Under the pieces are notes generated by a model that saw only the letters and a program-made list of their open reading frames with translations, was not told where the DNA came from and made no database searches. A program made the position numbers and the translations under genes. From CAIWAH01 sp043755815 (GTDB lineage: Bacteria; Verrucomicrobiota; Verrucomicrobiia; Limisphaerales; UBA9464): DNA of 16,831 nucleotides. Within the stretch, counting starts at the first letter, position 1. Each line of letters starts with the position of its first letter. The stretch spans positions 1 through 16,831 of the forward strand of contig JAYUSF010000173.1 in the NCBI GenBank assembly GCA_043755815.1. The letters are read 5' to 3'. Shown in pieces: positions 1 through 8,367 of this stretch.

Positions 1-73
1 CAGGCCCGGCAGCGGCCCCATCCTCCCGCCAGGCTCTCGCCCCGCAAGGATGATGGAAAGCAACATACAAGGG
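1..73. repeat. Left copy of window-end inverted repeat
   Basis: Bases 1-73 are the reverse complement of 16734-16806 with one mismatch (base 8 against 16799); 9-73 match perfectly. The copy begins exactly at the centre of a palindrome whose whole form is seen at the right end (around 16806/16807, centre CTGCAG). Just inside the repeat lies GGGCCGGGGTGAGGG (71-85), which also occurs in the repeat arm at 1910-1933. The likely reading is a dispersed palindromic repeat at a contig end. Bases 74-168 hold no gene that I can support. Confidence 0.85.
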
Positions 74-168
74 CCGGGGTGAGGGCGGGCCAGCCTCAAA
101 TTCTCCATTCACGGCCGATCACAGAACACGGAAGGCAGAAGCCACAGTTTGCGCCTCGTCGCCTGCAC

Positions 169-1626
169 CTACGCGATGATCTCCTGCACCACCCGCGACG
201 GCTTGATGACCGTGGTGAGGCGGGTGTTCAGGCCACCGCTGATGGGATAGGTCAGCTTCTCGTGGTTCAGGCCGAGCAGGTGCAGGATCGTCGCGTGCAG
301 ATCGTTGAACTGGACCGGATTTTCCACCGCGGAGAAGCCCAGTTCGTCGGTCGTGCCATATTCAAAGCCGCCCTTCACGCCGCCGCCGGCCAGCCAGATC
401 GTGAAGCAGCCGGGATGATGGTCGCGGCCGGGCGAACTGGCCTTCACGCCGCCGCGGTTTTCCTGCATGGGCGTGCGGCCAAATTCGCCGCCCCACACCA
501 CGAGCGTCTCGTCGAGCAGGCCGCGCGCTTCCAAGTCCGCAAGCAGTGCAGCGGCGGGTTGGTCGATCTGCTTGCACTTCTTCGGGAACTCCGTGTCGAG
601 GCCGCTGTGCTGGTCCCAGCCCCAGTCGAACAGCTGCACGAAACGCACGCCACGTTCCACGAGCCGGCGGGCGAGCAGGCAGTTGTTGGCAAAGCTCTCC
701 TGCCCCGGCTGTGTCCCGTAGAGCTTGTGAATGGACTCCGGCTCACGCCCGAGATCCATCGCCTCGCTGGCGGCGAGCTGCATGCGGAACGCCATCTCGT
801 ATTGGGCGATGCGCGTGACGGTTTCCGGATCGCCCACCTGCTGGTAGGCGCGCTGGTTCAGCTTCCTGACCGTGTCCACCACGCGGCCGCGCAGCTCGCG
901 GGTCACGCCGGGCGGATTCGACAGGTAAAGCACCGGGTCACCCTCGCTGCGGCATTGCACGCCCTGATAAACGCTGGGCAGGAAACCCGAACCCCAGACC
1001 GGTTTGCCGGCGTCGGGATTCTGGCCGCCGGACAGCAGCACGACGAACCCGGGCATGTTTTCGTTCACGCTGCCCAGGCCGTAGAGCGCCCACGAACCGA
1101 GGCTGGCGGCCCCGAGGTTCTGGCTGCCGGTGTGCGCCATGAGTTGCGCCGGGGCGTGATTGAACTGGTCCGTGGTCATCGTCTTGATGAGGCACAGCTT
1201 GTCCAACTGGCGTTCCAGATTCGGGATGCGGTCGGTGACCCAAAGTCCCGTGCGCGTTTCCTGGTGAAACGGGTAATACGGTCCGAGCAACTGCGGCACG
1301 CCGCGGATGAAGGCGAAGCGTTTGCCTTCCAGGAACGACTTTGGGCAATCCTGGTCGTTCAGCTTGGCGAGCTGCGGCTTGTAATCGAACAGCTCCAGCT
1401 GGCTCGGTGCGCCCGCCATGTGCAGGTAGATGACGTTCTTGGCTCGGGCGTTGAAATGGCCGTTCAGCGGCGCCGCCGGCCGGGCCGGGTCGCGCGCGAC
1501 GCTGCCGCTGGCGAGGGCCTGCCGCGCCAGCCATAGCGAGCCGAGCCCGGCGGCAGAACGGTTGAGGAACGTGCGGCGCGTGACCTGTTGCAACGTGTCG
1601 CGCTGGATGGCTTGGAGCAGGTTCAT
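169..1626 (-). CDS. DUF1501 domain-containing exported protein (sulfatase-like fold)
   Basis: A 485-residue protein with a twin-arginine signal near the N-terminus (TRRTFLN, residues 16-22, followed by a small-residue hydrophobic stretch), so export by Tat is likely. The body matches the DUF1501 family of Planctomycetes and Verrucomicrobia: an early HMAGAPSQLELFDYKP segment, FDWGWDQHSGLD around residue 335, WGGEFGRTPM around 376, and GRDHHPGCF around 400. The family has an alkaline-phosphatase/sulfatase-like fold, but no reaction is firmly assigned. It lies downstream of the cytochrome/DUF1553 gene, its usual neighbour, though here separated by a 463-base repeat-filled gap, so co-transcription is uncertain. 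The ATG at 1626 gives the intact Tat signal; the bases before it read CCTCCC, not a Shine-Dalgarno sequence. Length is normal for the family. Confidence 0.93.
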   Translation of the reverse strand: MNLLQAIQRDTLQQVTRRTFLNRSAAGLGSLWLARQALASGSVARDPARPAAPLNGHFNARAKNVIYLHMAGAPSQLELFDYKPQLAKLNDQDCPKSFLEGKRFAFIRGVPQLLGPYYPFHQETRTGLWVTDRIPNLERQLDKLCLIKTMTTDQFNHAPAQLMAHTGSQNLGAASLGSWALYGLGSVNENMPGFVVLLSGGQNPDAGKPVWGSGFLPSVYQGVQCRSEGDPVLYLSNPPGVTRELRGRVVDTVRKLNQRAYQQVGDPETVTRIAQYEMAFRMQLAASEAMDLGREPESIHKLYGTQPGQESFANNCLLARRLVERGVRFVQLFDWGWDQHSGLDTEFPKKCKQIDQPAAALLADLEARGLLDETLVVWGGEFGRTPMQENRGGVKASSPGRDHHPGCFTIWLAGGGVKGGFEYGTTDELGFSAVENPVQFNDLHATILHLLGLNHEKLTYPISGGLNTRLTTVIKPSRVVQEIIA

Positions 1627-1638
1627 GGGAGGTAAGGG

Positions 1639-1698
1639 GAATTTGGAAAGCAGGAAGACAGGAAAACGAATCGCTTCCCTTTCCGGCTTTCCTGATTC
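1639..1698. repeat. Purine-rich imperfect inverted repeat, copy 1
   Basis: GAATTTGGAAAG (1639-1650) pairs with CTTTCCTGATTC (1687-1698) with two mismatches, and the interior is purine-rich on the left and pyrimidine-rich on the right. The same motif set (GGAAAGCAGGAAG type) recurs at 2011-2091, so this looks like a dispersed repeat family. It lies directly upstream of the DUF1501 start and may fold in its 5' leader. Confidence 0.55.
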
Positions 1699-1754
1699 AA
1701 TGCTGTTGCGGTGTGGCAGCGAAGTCGTGGTTGGTTTGAATCGGCGCGCGGTTC

Positions 1755-1933
1755 CCCCTCACCCTGGCCCTCTCCCTCGGGGAGAGGCGAATGCACGCTG
1801 AAGCGCTCCAACTCCACAGGCTTTGCTGACGCATGCAGCGATTGGACCATTTTATCCGGAGACAAAGGCGCGCGGAGTCGAAGCGCGCAGTTAACGACTC
1901 CCACTCCCTGAGGGCGAGGGCCGGGGTGAGGGG
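1755..1933. repeat. Palindromic repeat with 24-bp arms (CCCTCACC / GGTGAGGG family)
   Basis: The left arm 1755-1778 and right arm 1910-1933 are inverted copies with 22 of 24 bases matching. They enclose 131 bases with a small internal GCGCGC hairpin. Part of the arm (GGGCCGGGGTGAGGG) also occurs at 71-85, and a related hairpin is at 16667-16697, which suggests a family spread through the genome. There is no coding signal. It occupies the middle of the 463-base gap between the DUF1501 and DUF1553 genes (1627-2089), which otherwise holds only the two purine-rich repeats. Confidence 0.75.
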
Positions 1934-2010
1934 TTCCGCGCGTGGTGCAAGGTCGCCGCGAAGTCCCGTCCTCGCGAATTGATCCGTTCGTTTTCCGGCA
2001 TGGATCAGCA

Positions 2011-2091
2011 GATGAATTTGGAGGGCAGGAATGCCGGAAGAAAAACATCCTTCCGCTTCCTCCTCCTGCTTTCCTGCCTTCCAGATTCATC
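2011..2091. repeat. Purine-rich inverted repeat, copy 2, ending in a stop codon
   Basis: GATGAATTTGGAGGGCAGGA (2011-2030) pairs with the right arm ending at 2091, whose reverse complement begins GATGAATCTGGAAGGCAGGA; 18 of these 20 bases match. The outer edge falls inside the TGA stop codon (2092-2090) of the DUF1553 gene. On the minus strand it forms a long stem directly after that gene and may act as a 3' end or processing structure, but there is no clear U-tract. It is related to the repeat at 1639-1698. Confidence 0.65.
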
Positions 2092-5000
2092 ACTTCGTCA
2101 ACGTGGCGTCGAGGTTGAGGAGGGCGTTGGCGACGAGCGTCAGCGCGGCCTGTTCGGGTGTGCCGCCGAGTTTCTCGGCCAGCGTCCTTTCCTTCCTGTA
2201 GGCTGCCAACGTTTCGCCATGGAGCGCCGCAAGGTCCGCCAGATCCGCCTTGGCGGCGGCGCGACCCGTGGCGAGGCGGTAGCCATGCGCGAGCTGCTGT
2301 TCGAGTTTCGCGCCACCTTCCTTGGCCATGCGTTCGCCGAGCGCCCGGGCGGCTTCCATGTAAACGGGATCGTTCAGCGTCACGAGCGCCTGCAACGGCG
2401 TGCTGGTGGCAAGCCGACGCGCGGCGCAGACGGACCGGTTCGGCGCGTCGAAGGTCAGCAGGCTGGGATACGGCGCGGACCGACGCCAATACGTGTAGAG
2501 CGCGCGCCGATGGGCGTCGGCGTCCTTGGACGTCTCCCACTTTTGGCTGCTGTAAACAACGCGCCAGATGCCGTCCGGCTGCAACGGCATGACGGGAGGG
2601 CCGAACATCTTTTCCGACAAGAGGCCCGACACAGCGAGGGCGTTGTCCCGCACCATCTCGGCCGCAAGCCGCGTGCGCGGGCCGCGAGCCAGCAGGCGGT
2701 TCGCCGGGTCACGTTCCCGGAGCTGGGGCGTGACCGAGGCGTCCTGCCGGTAGGTGGCGGACAGCACGAGTTCGCGGAGCAGCCGTTTCACGCTCCAGCC
2801 CAATTCGGTCTGGAAACGCACCGCGAGAAAGTCCAGCAGCTCGGGATGTGACGGCGCCTGTCCGCTGGTGCCGAAGTCGTCCACCGAATCCACGATGCCC
2901 GCGCCAAAGAGCTGCTCCCACACGCGGTTCACGGCCACGCGGGCGGTGAGCGGGTTGTTCGTCGAGGCGATCCAACGCGCCATCGCTAGCCGGTCCACTG
3001 GCTGGCCGGCGGGAGGTTGCGGGAAAATCTTCGGCACGCCGGCGGCGACGCGTTCGCCGTGGTTCATCCAGTTGCCGCGCTGGAACACCGCGGTGGGGCG
3101 TTTGAGTGGGGCCTCCTGCTCGGCCATCACCGGCATGGAAGCGGCCTTGATCGCGTCGCGTTCCTTTCGCAGCTCCGCGAGCTTGTCCCAGCGCGCCTTA
3201 AACTCGGCGCTGCCCACGAAACTCGTCCACGCCGGGTCGGCGCTCAGGCTGAAGCGGCCGCGGTTCAGCACCAGCGGCGCCATGTCGTTGGGCGAGGCTT
3301 CCTGGCGGATCAGGACGCGCAGCTTGGAACCGGCCAGCAGCGCGAACGGCGTCTCCGGCACGAGCACGAGGTGGCGCGGGTGGGTCATGCGGGACAAGGC
3401 ACCCCAGCCGCGGGAATCGGGATCGAGCGTCGTCTGCGGGTCCTGGAATGGCTGCACCTCGTCGCCGAAGGCGTAGCGCCACTTCACCTCGCCGGGATGC
3501 TTGCGCTCCAGGTCGCGGGCTTCTTTGCGCCGCGCTTCGAGATCCTTCTTCCGCGCTTCCTTGTCGGTGTCCTTCGCAGCCTTCTCGGCTTCGGCCGCCT
3601 TGGACTCCGCCGCCCGCGCGTCGGCCAACGCTTTCTCGTAGTCAGTGACGGCGGCGGAGTTCTCCGCGTTCAGGATCTGGCTGCGAACTTCGGACAGGAT
3701 GAAGCCCAGTTCCGGCATCAACTGAGCGGCCTCGGGATTCTTGGGCAACGCGTCGACGCGCAACGCCGTGACCGTGAGGCCACCCTCAGGGGCGGCGAGC
3801 TCGAGGGTGAACTTCGAGTCATGCGACACCGTGCCTTCGGTCACGACCTCGCCGCCCCCGCCGGCCAGGTTCGTGATGACCAGCTTGGTTTGGTGCGACG
3901 AACTGGCGGAGAGCGGCGTGAGCGTGCGCCATTGTGCGGCATTTCGGTTCAACGCTTCGGTAGCCGACAGCTGGTCGCGGCGCAGCGAGTGCATCACCCG
4001 GTCCACTTCGCGGGCGCGGGGGAAGTCCTTCACGTCGAGCGGCACGCTCAGGCGTGGCTCGTCGCCATTCAGGTCCCAGTCCTGGCTCGTGTTGAAGAAG
4101 GCCAGGAACTGGTAGAACTCGGCGTGATCGAACGGGTCGTAGGGATGCGCGTGGCACTGGATGCAGTTGAAGCTGACCGCCTGCCACGTCTTCCACGTCG
4201 TGCTCACGCGGTCGAGCACGGCCGAGACGCGGTATTCCTCGTCGTCGGTGCCGCCCTCGGCGTTGGTGGGCGTGTGGCGGTTGAAGGCGCTGGCGACGAC
4301 GTCCGCCAGCGTGGCGTCGGGCAACAGGTCGCCGGCGAGCAACCGCACGGTGAACTGGTCGAAAGGCAGGTCGTCGTTGAAGGCGCGAATCACCCAGTCG
4401 CGCCAGGGCCAGACCGTGCGGGCGGCGTCCTTTTCGTAGCCCTGCGAATCGGCGTAACGCGCCAAGTCCAGCCACGGCGCGGCCCAGCGTTCGCCGAAGT
4501 GCGGTGACTTCAGCAGCCGGTCCACCACCCGTTCGTGGGCTCCGGCCTTCTTGTCCGCGAGGAAGTCCTTGGCCTCGGTCGGCGTGGGGGGCAGGCCGGT
4601 GAGGTCAAAGCTCACGCGGCGCAACCACGCCTCGCGGTCCGCCTCCTTGGCGGGCCTGAGCTTTTCGGCGTCCAGTTTGGCGAGGATGAAGCGATCCAGC
4701 GGCGTTCGACCCCACTTGGATTTCGAAGCCGGGGGCAAGGCCGGCAACGCGGGCGCGGCGTAGGCCCAGTGGCCTTTCCAAGCCGCGCCCTGCTTCACCC
4801 AGTCGCGCAACGTCGCGATTTCCGCCTCCGCGAGCCGGGGGCCGTGCTTGGCGGGCGGCATCCGGTCGTCTTCGTCTTTCGTGAGGAGCCGGCGGATCGC
4901 CTCGGAGTTTTCCAGGTCGCCCGGCTTGATCGGCACGGCGCCCGATTTGCCGGGCGTCATCGCGCTCTCACGGAAAAGGAACGAGACGCCGCCGGCTTTC

Positions 5001-5182
5001 TTCACCCCGCCGTGACACGGCGTGCAGTGCTGGTTCAGCAGCGGCCGGACGTCGCGGGAGAAGTCCACTTCGGCGGCAAGGGCGCGGCCGGTTCCGCTGG
5101 CGAGGCCCAGGGCCAGTAGAACGATCCGGAAAAGACGGTGTGTGATACGTGGACTTCCGAAGTAGGCGGTGACGGCGTGCAT
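2090..5182 (-). CDS. Exported PSCyt1/DUF1549/DUF1553 c-type cytochrome protein
   Basis: A 1030-residue protein from the ATG at 5182. That start gives a clean signal peptide (hydrophobic residues 17-32, AA cleavage near 37). The frame stays open to an ATG at 5275, four bases past the upstream gene's stop, but this would add 31 non-signal-like residues. The order is: planctomycete cytochrome c domain with heme motif CTPCH (C53, C56, H57); DUF1549 from about residue 160, including DRFILAKL and SFDLTGLPPT, with a second CIQCH motif (C340, C343, H344); a charged Ala/Lys/Glu segment around 515-565 that could be a coiled coil; and DUF1553 from about 725 (RLAMARWIASTNNPL, NRVWEQLFG). The family is typical of Planctomycetes and Verrucomicrobia and is linked by context to exported glycan breakdown; the reaction is unproven. 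It precedes the DUF1501 gene, its common partner. A palindromic repeat begins inside its stop codon. Confidence 0.93.
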   Translation of the reverse strand: MHAVTAYFGSPRITHRLFRIVLLALGLASGTGRALAAEVDFSRDVRPLLNQHCTPCHGGVKKAGGVSFLFRESAMTPGKSGAVPIKPGDLENSEAIRRLLTKDEDDRMPPAKHGPRLAEAEIATLRDWVKQGAAWKGHWAYAAPALPALPPASKSKWGRTPLDRFILAKLDAEKLRPAKEADREAWLRRVSFDLTGLPPTPTEAKDFLADKKAGAHERVVDRLLKSPHFGERWAAPWLDLARYADSQGYEKDAARTVWPWRDWVIRAFNDDLPFDQFTVRLLAGDLLPDATLADVVASAFNRHTPTNAEGGTDDEEYRVSAVLDRVSTTWKTWQAVSFNCIQCHAHPYDPFDHAEFYQFLAFFNTSQDWDLNGDEPRLSVPLDVKDFPRAREVDRVMHSLRRDQLSATEALNRNAAQWRTLTPLSASSSHQTKLVITNLAGGGGEVVTEGTVSHDSKFTLELAAPEGGLTVTALRVDALPKNPEAAQLMPELGFILSEVRSQILNAENSAAVTDYEKALADARAAESKAAEAEKAAKDTDKEARKKDLEARRKEARDLERKHPGEVKWRYAFGDEVQPFQDPQTTLDPDSRGWGALSRMTHPRHLVLVPETPFALLAGSKLRVLIRQEASPNDMAPLVLNRGRFSLSADPAWTSFVGSAEFKARWDKLAELRKERDAIKAASMPVMAEQEAPLKRPTAVFQRGNWMNHGERVAAGVPKIFPQPPAGQPVDRLAMARWIASTNNPLTARVAVNRVWEQLFGAGIVDSVDDFGTSGQAPSHPELLDFLAVRFQTELGWSVKRLLRELVLSATYRQDASVTPQLRERDPANRLLARGPRTRLAAEMVRDNALAVSGLLSEKMFGPPVMPLQPDGIWRVVYSSQKWETSKDADAHRRALYTYWRRSAPYPSLLTFDAPNRSVCAARRLATSTPLQALVTLNDPVYMEAARALGERMAKEGGAKLEQQLAHGYRLATGRAAAKADLADLAALHGETLAAYRKERTLAEKLGGTPEQAALTLVANALLNLDATLTK

Positions 5183-5278
5183 GACGAACGTGGGTGCTGA
5201 CGGATGGGAATTCGGTCTGCCGGTGTCGTCCAACCCTGCCTTGTCGCAGGCTAGTTCCGGCTTGCCATGACGCATGGT

Positions 5279-6529
5279 TCAGGGCCGGCGTCCGCTTTTC
5301 CCCCGCGCACGTGGCGCGCGCCCCTGCCAGCGTTTCACGAGCCCCTTCAGACCCGCGTTGATCCACTCCAGATCGAATGCCTCCGGGTCGAAGCTTCCCG
5401 CCCAATCCCGCAGCCCGTCGGGATCGTGGAGCTTTGGGTTGGCGAGCAGCGCACAGATGGTTTGGTAGCCGGGCACGCTGCCGCAGTCCTCCGGTGGACC
5501 CGCCCGTTTGCCCGCGAGGCAGGTGGCCAAAGGGGCGCCCTGCGCCGGGAGGATTTTCTCCAGCACCACCGCGTGGGCCCAATCGTCGCCGAAGTCGTAG
5601 CGGTAGAGCAGCCTGGCCTTGGGCGTCAGGCCGAGATCGCCGAGACGGGTGCGTTCTTCCCGCAGCACCGGCCGCGGCCATTCGGGATCGGACCGGCCGA
5701 TGATCTGCCCCCGGAACTCAAATTCGTGAAGATGGGAATTGGTCCAGCCCATCACGATCTGCAGCACTTCATGGAGTTGGGCGAAGGTCAGTTCGGAGGA
5801 GACGGCGATGCGCCGCCAGATGGCGGGTCGAATCCAGTTGAGCGTGACCTTGAACTGATAAATGGCCGGCGCGGCCGGTTCTGAAGGCAGCGGAAGGGTT
5901 GTGCCGGTCCGGGAATCAACCCCCAGCTCGTTCTCCAATAACTCCCGGACGAGAGGGCTCAATTCGGCGGACCCCAGCGCCGAGGACGCGACTTCGACCG
6001 CGGCCCGCATGCGTTCGACGTCGAACCGATCGGTGAAGCCGGGCGGAGCGACAAACATGTCCCGCGGGCCGCCGACCGTCCGGACCGGCTTTCCCAGCTT
6101 GTCTCCGAGTTCGTGCATCAGCCCACCAAACACTTCCGCCAACCGGGCCGGGGCGGGCCAGCCGAGTTCGGCGGCAAGCACGGGGTTTGCCGCAATCCAT
6201 TCGCCCATCAGCGTGGTCATGCCGACGGCCACGGCGTAAGGCACCGCCCACGGGGCGGGGTTGGGAACGCAGTCCTCAAATTCGCGGAACACCTTCTGTT
6301 TCACGCCCGCGATTGTGGCCGCCCGCTTCAGGTTCCAGCCGCGCGCTTCCCGGGCGAGGATGAACAGTTCCAGCAAGGGTTGGAGGCGGAGCATGGCGTG
6401 GATGTCCAGACCGCCCATGGCCAGCAGTTCGCGCAGTTCAACCGGCAGCGTGTCCGCGAGCACGCCGACCAGGCGGTCCATGGTTGCGGCATCGGGAAAA
6501 GTGCGGTCCGGAAAGGAATCACCGTTCAT
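5279..6529 (-). CDS. Plasmid pRiA4b ORF-3-like domain protein
   Basis: A 416-residue protein from the ATG at 6529. The C-terminal part, from about residue 224, matches the pRiA4b ORF-3 family: YQFKVTLNWIRPAIWRRIAV, then FAQLHEVLQIVMGW, HLHEFEF, YRYDFGDDWAHAVVLE and CLAGKRAGPPEDCGS. This domain was first noted on an Agrobacterium plasmid and is common next to mobile elements, but it has no established activity. The N-terminal 220 residues contain helical, Leu-rich segments that I do not recognise. There is no signal peptide, so it is probably cytoplasmic, unlike its exported neighbours. The frame stays open to 6613, but a start there would overlap the end of the esterase gene; 6529 avoids this and follows a hairpin. 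It ends 96 bases before the preferred cytochrome-gene start. Confidence 0.85.
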   Translation of the reverse strand: MNGDSFPDRTFPDAATMDRLVGVLADTLPVELRELLAMGGLDIHAMLRLQPLLELFILAREARGWNLKRAATIAGVKQKVFREFEDCVPNPAPWAVPYAVAVGMTTLMGEWIAANPVLAAELGWPAPARLAEVFGGLMHELGDKLGKPVRTVGGPRDMFVAPPGFTDRFDVERMRAAVEVASSALGSAELSPLVRELLENELGVDSRTGTTLPLPSEPAAPAIYQFKVTLNWIRPAIWRRIAVSSELTFAQLHEVLQIVMGWTNSHLHEFEFRGQIIGRSDPEWPRPVLREERTRLGDLGLTPKARLLYRYDFGDDWAHAVVLEKILPAQGAPLATCLAGKRAGPPEDCGSVPGYQTICALLANPKLHDPDGLRDWAGSFDPEAFDLEWINAGLKGLVKRWQGRAPRARGKSGRRP

Positions 6530-6550
6530 CCCGGGAGCGTGCGAAACCGA

Positions 6551-6582
6551 CCGGGGGCGTCGATGAGAAAGTGCGCCCCCGG
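6551..6582 (-). terminator. Hairpin after the esterase gene, terminator-like
   Basis: CCGGGGGCG (6551-6559) and CGCCCCCGG (6574-6582) form a perfect 9-bp GC stem with a 14-nt loop, 12 bases past the esterase stop on the minus strand. Only a weak T-run (TCGGTTTCG) follows, so termination may be partial or Rho-aided. It separates the esterase from the pRiA4b ORF-3-like gene. Confidence 0.5.
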
Positions 6583-6594
6583 CGGTGACCGTGC

Positions 6595-8244
6595 CTACCG
6601 GCCGCCCTTGCACACCGGGCAGTTGCCCGCGCCGTGACCGAAGCGCGCCTTCAGGTAGTCATGCGTGGCGGCGGCCGACTTCGGCGCGTTCTGATCCACG
6701 GCCGACTGCATCTCCTTCAGGAGTTCGGGCCACTTCCGCGGCTCCCAGCCGTGGGGCTGACGCGGACCAAACTCGATGCGCGCGTCGGCCGGCGGCTGAG
6801 CGGCCTTGAGGAACTCGTCCAGATGCCGGGTCGCCGTGTCGAGGAAGTAGGTGTCGGCATCCCCCATCCAGAGGTGGATCTTGCCGCGCAGTTTCGGACC
6901 GACCTGTTCCCAGTTTTTGGCCAGGTGCTCGCGCAGGTCGAAGCGGCGCCAGGCTTCGGCCACCTTCGGATGAATCGCCCCCGTTCGCGGATCCCAGATC
7001 AGCTCGGGTTCACCCTTCGCGGACCGCGGGCTGTAGGTCGCGTTCCACGCACCCCACTGGCCGCCGGCAAAGGCGAAGCTGTCCTGGCGGCCGAGGACGT
7101 TTTCGAGCTGGGTCTCCAGCCGCATGGTGAACTGGGTTTCGCCGCTCACCTCCCGGGCGCAGGGCCGCTCGAAGCCGGCGCGGTTCACAAACGCGTTGGT
7201 GTCGGTGTAGATGTTCACGAGCTGCAACGCGCGGAAGTCGGGCGGATCGGGATACCCGCTCCAGCAGCCGCCAAACGTGTCCGGATACAGCACCTGCAGC
7301 GCGAGGGACACCCAGCCGCCGGTTGAACCGCCGGTGGTGAACCGTGCGTGCGGCCGCCCGACGCAGCGCCAGGCCGCCTCGACGTAGGGCAACAGTTCCT
7401 CGGTCAACGCCGCGCCCCAGGGCCCATGATTCTCCGAGTCGATCTGGTAGGGATCGCCGAGCGGGCCGGCGCCATCCAGCTGGAGCAGGACAAAGCGCGG
7501 CATCCCGTCGGCCAGCCAGTCGCGGCGGAAATCGTGTCCTTCGGCCATCACCCGGGAAACCCACGTGTAGCGCGTGCCGAAACCGCCGATGCGGATGACC
7601 AGCGGATAACGCCGTGACGGTTCCTCGTTCCAGCCCTTCGGCAGGATGATCCCGGCGCGCAGGAACATCGGCCGGCCCCAGAACTGGCTGAGCTTTTCCG
7701 AGCGCAGCTTCAGAAATTTTACGGACTCAGTCTCGGCGGGAACCGCTTCTTCCGGCAGCCGTTGATCGAGCCGCAGACGGACCGTCGAACGCCGCGCCGG
7801 ATCCAGCCGAACCCGTTCAGGCGTGCTGAAGAAATTGCCCGGGGCATCCAGCAGGGTGAAGTCGCGGTTGGTGGCGAGAACCGCCTGCAGCCAGTAGTCG
7901 CCGGCCGGCAAGTCGCTGAGCGAACGCAGCGGAAACAACGCCGAGGCCGGTCCCAAGACCGCGGGCTTCCGGCCGTCGAAGCCGACGACGTCCGTGCCGA
8001 GAACCGGTTCCGCGGTCAGCGAAACATCTCCGACCCGCGTGCGCGGTTCCGGCACATTGGTCCGGCCCAGCACGACGAGCAGGCGGCCTTCCGCCGGTCC
8101 CGCCAGCAGTCCCGGTTTGGCGGTCACCTCGAAACGCAGCCGCGCCGCACCCGTTGGCACCAGGGCCGGATCGAGCGCCGGATTGGCGTGACCGAGAACC
8201 CAAGCAAGGGCTCCGAGAAGAAGGAAACTGAAGCACCGGATCAC
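6595..8244 (-). CDS. Secreted alpha/beta-hydrolase, putative esterase
   Basis: A 549-residue protein with a GTG start at 8244 and a signal peptide (CFSFLLLGALAWVLGHA). An N-terminal region of about 180 residues, probably beta-rich and unassigned, precedes an alpha/beta-hydrolase domain of the putative-esterase (esterase D-like) type. The nucleophile elbow is GGSTGGW with Ser307, preceded by YPLVIRIGGFGTRY (strand and oxyanion region); the late HGW in FGPRQPHGWEP is the likely catalytic His. The likely role is hydrolysis of esters on an exported polysaccharide or related substrate, inferred from family and neighbours only. The tail ends in CPVCKGGR (C542, C545), a CxxC pair not needed for the fold. 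It starts back to back with the polysaccharide deacetylase gene; the 123 bases between them (8245-8367) must hold the promoters of both, but I see no clear -35/-10 pair. Confidence 0.88.
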   Translation of the reverse strand: MIRCFSFLLLGALAWVLGHANPALDPALVPTGAARLRFEVTAKPGLLAGPAEGRLLVVLGRTNVPEPRTRVGDVSLTAEPVLGTDVVGFDGRKPAVLGPASALFPLRSLSDLPAGDYWLQAVLATNRDFTLLDAPGNFFSTPERVRLDPARRSTVRLRLDQRLPEEAVPAETESVKFLKLRSEKLSQFWGRPMFLRAGIILPKGWNEEPSRRYPLVIRIGGFGTRYTWVSRVMAEGHDFRRDWLADGMPRFVLLQLDGAGPLGDPYQIDSENHGPWGAALTEELLPYVEAAWRCVGRPHARFTTGGSTGGWVSLALQVLYPDTFGGCWSGYPDPPDFRALQLVNIYTDTNAFVNRAGFERPCAREVSGETQFTMRLETQLENVLGRQDSFAFAGGQWGAWNATYSPRSAKGEPELIWDPRTGAIHPKVAEAWRRFDLREHLAKNWEQVGPKLRGKIHLWMGDADTYFLDTATRHLDEFLKAAQPPADARIEFGPRQPHGWEPRKWPELLKEMQSAVDQNAPKSAAATHDYLKARFGHGAGNCPVCKGGR

Positions 8245-8367
8245 GGACTGAGGCTGGCGATCAGCGGAGCGAAGTCAAAGTCGCGTCTCCCGATGAAGCG
8301 GTCAGGACATCACTGCGAAATCCAAATCGCCATTGTCTGGCGACGGCAGGCAGGCGAAAGAAAGTGC

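Noticed and set aside
79..1536. Long open frame on the plus strand opposite the DUF1501 gene
   Set aside because: It mirrors the codon pattern of a well-recognised gene in GC-rich DNA; its translation is rich in Arg, His and Ala with no domain.
3017..4507. Long open frame on the plus strand opposite the DUF1549/DUF1553 gene
   Set aside because: The opposite strand holds clear family motifs and two heme sites; this frame has none.
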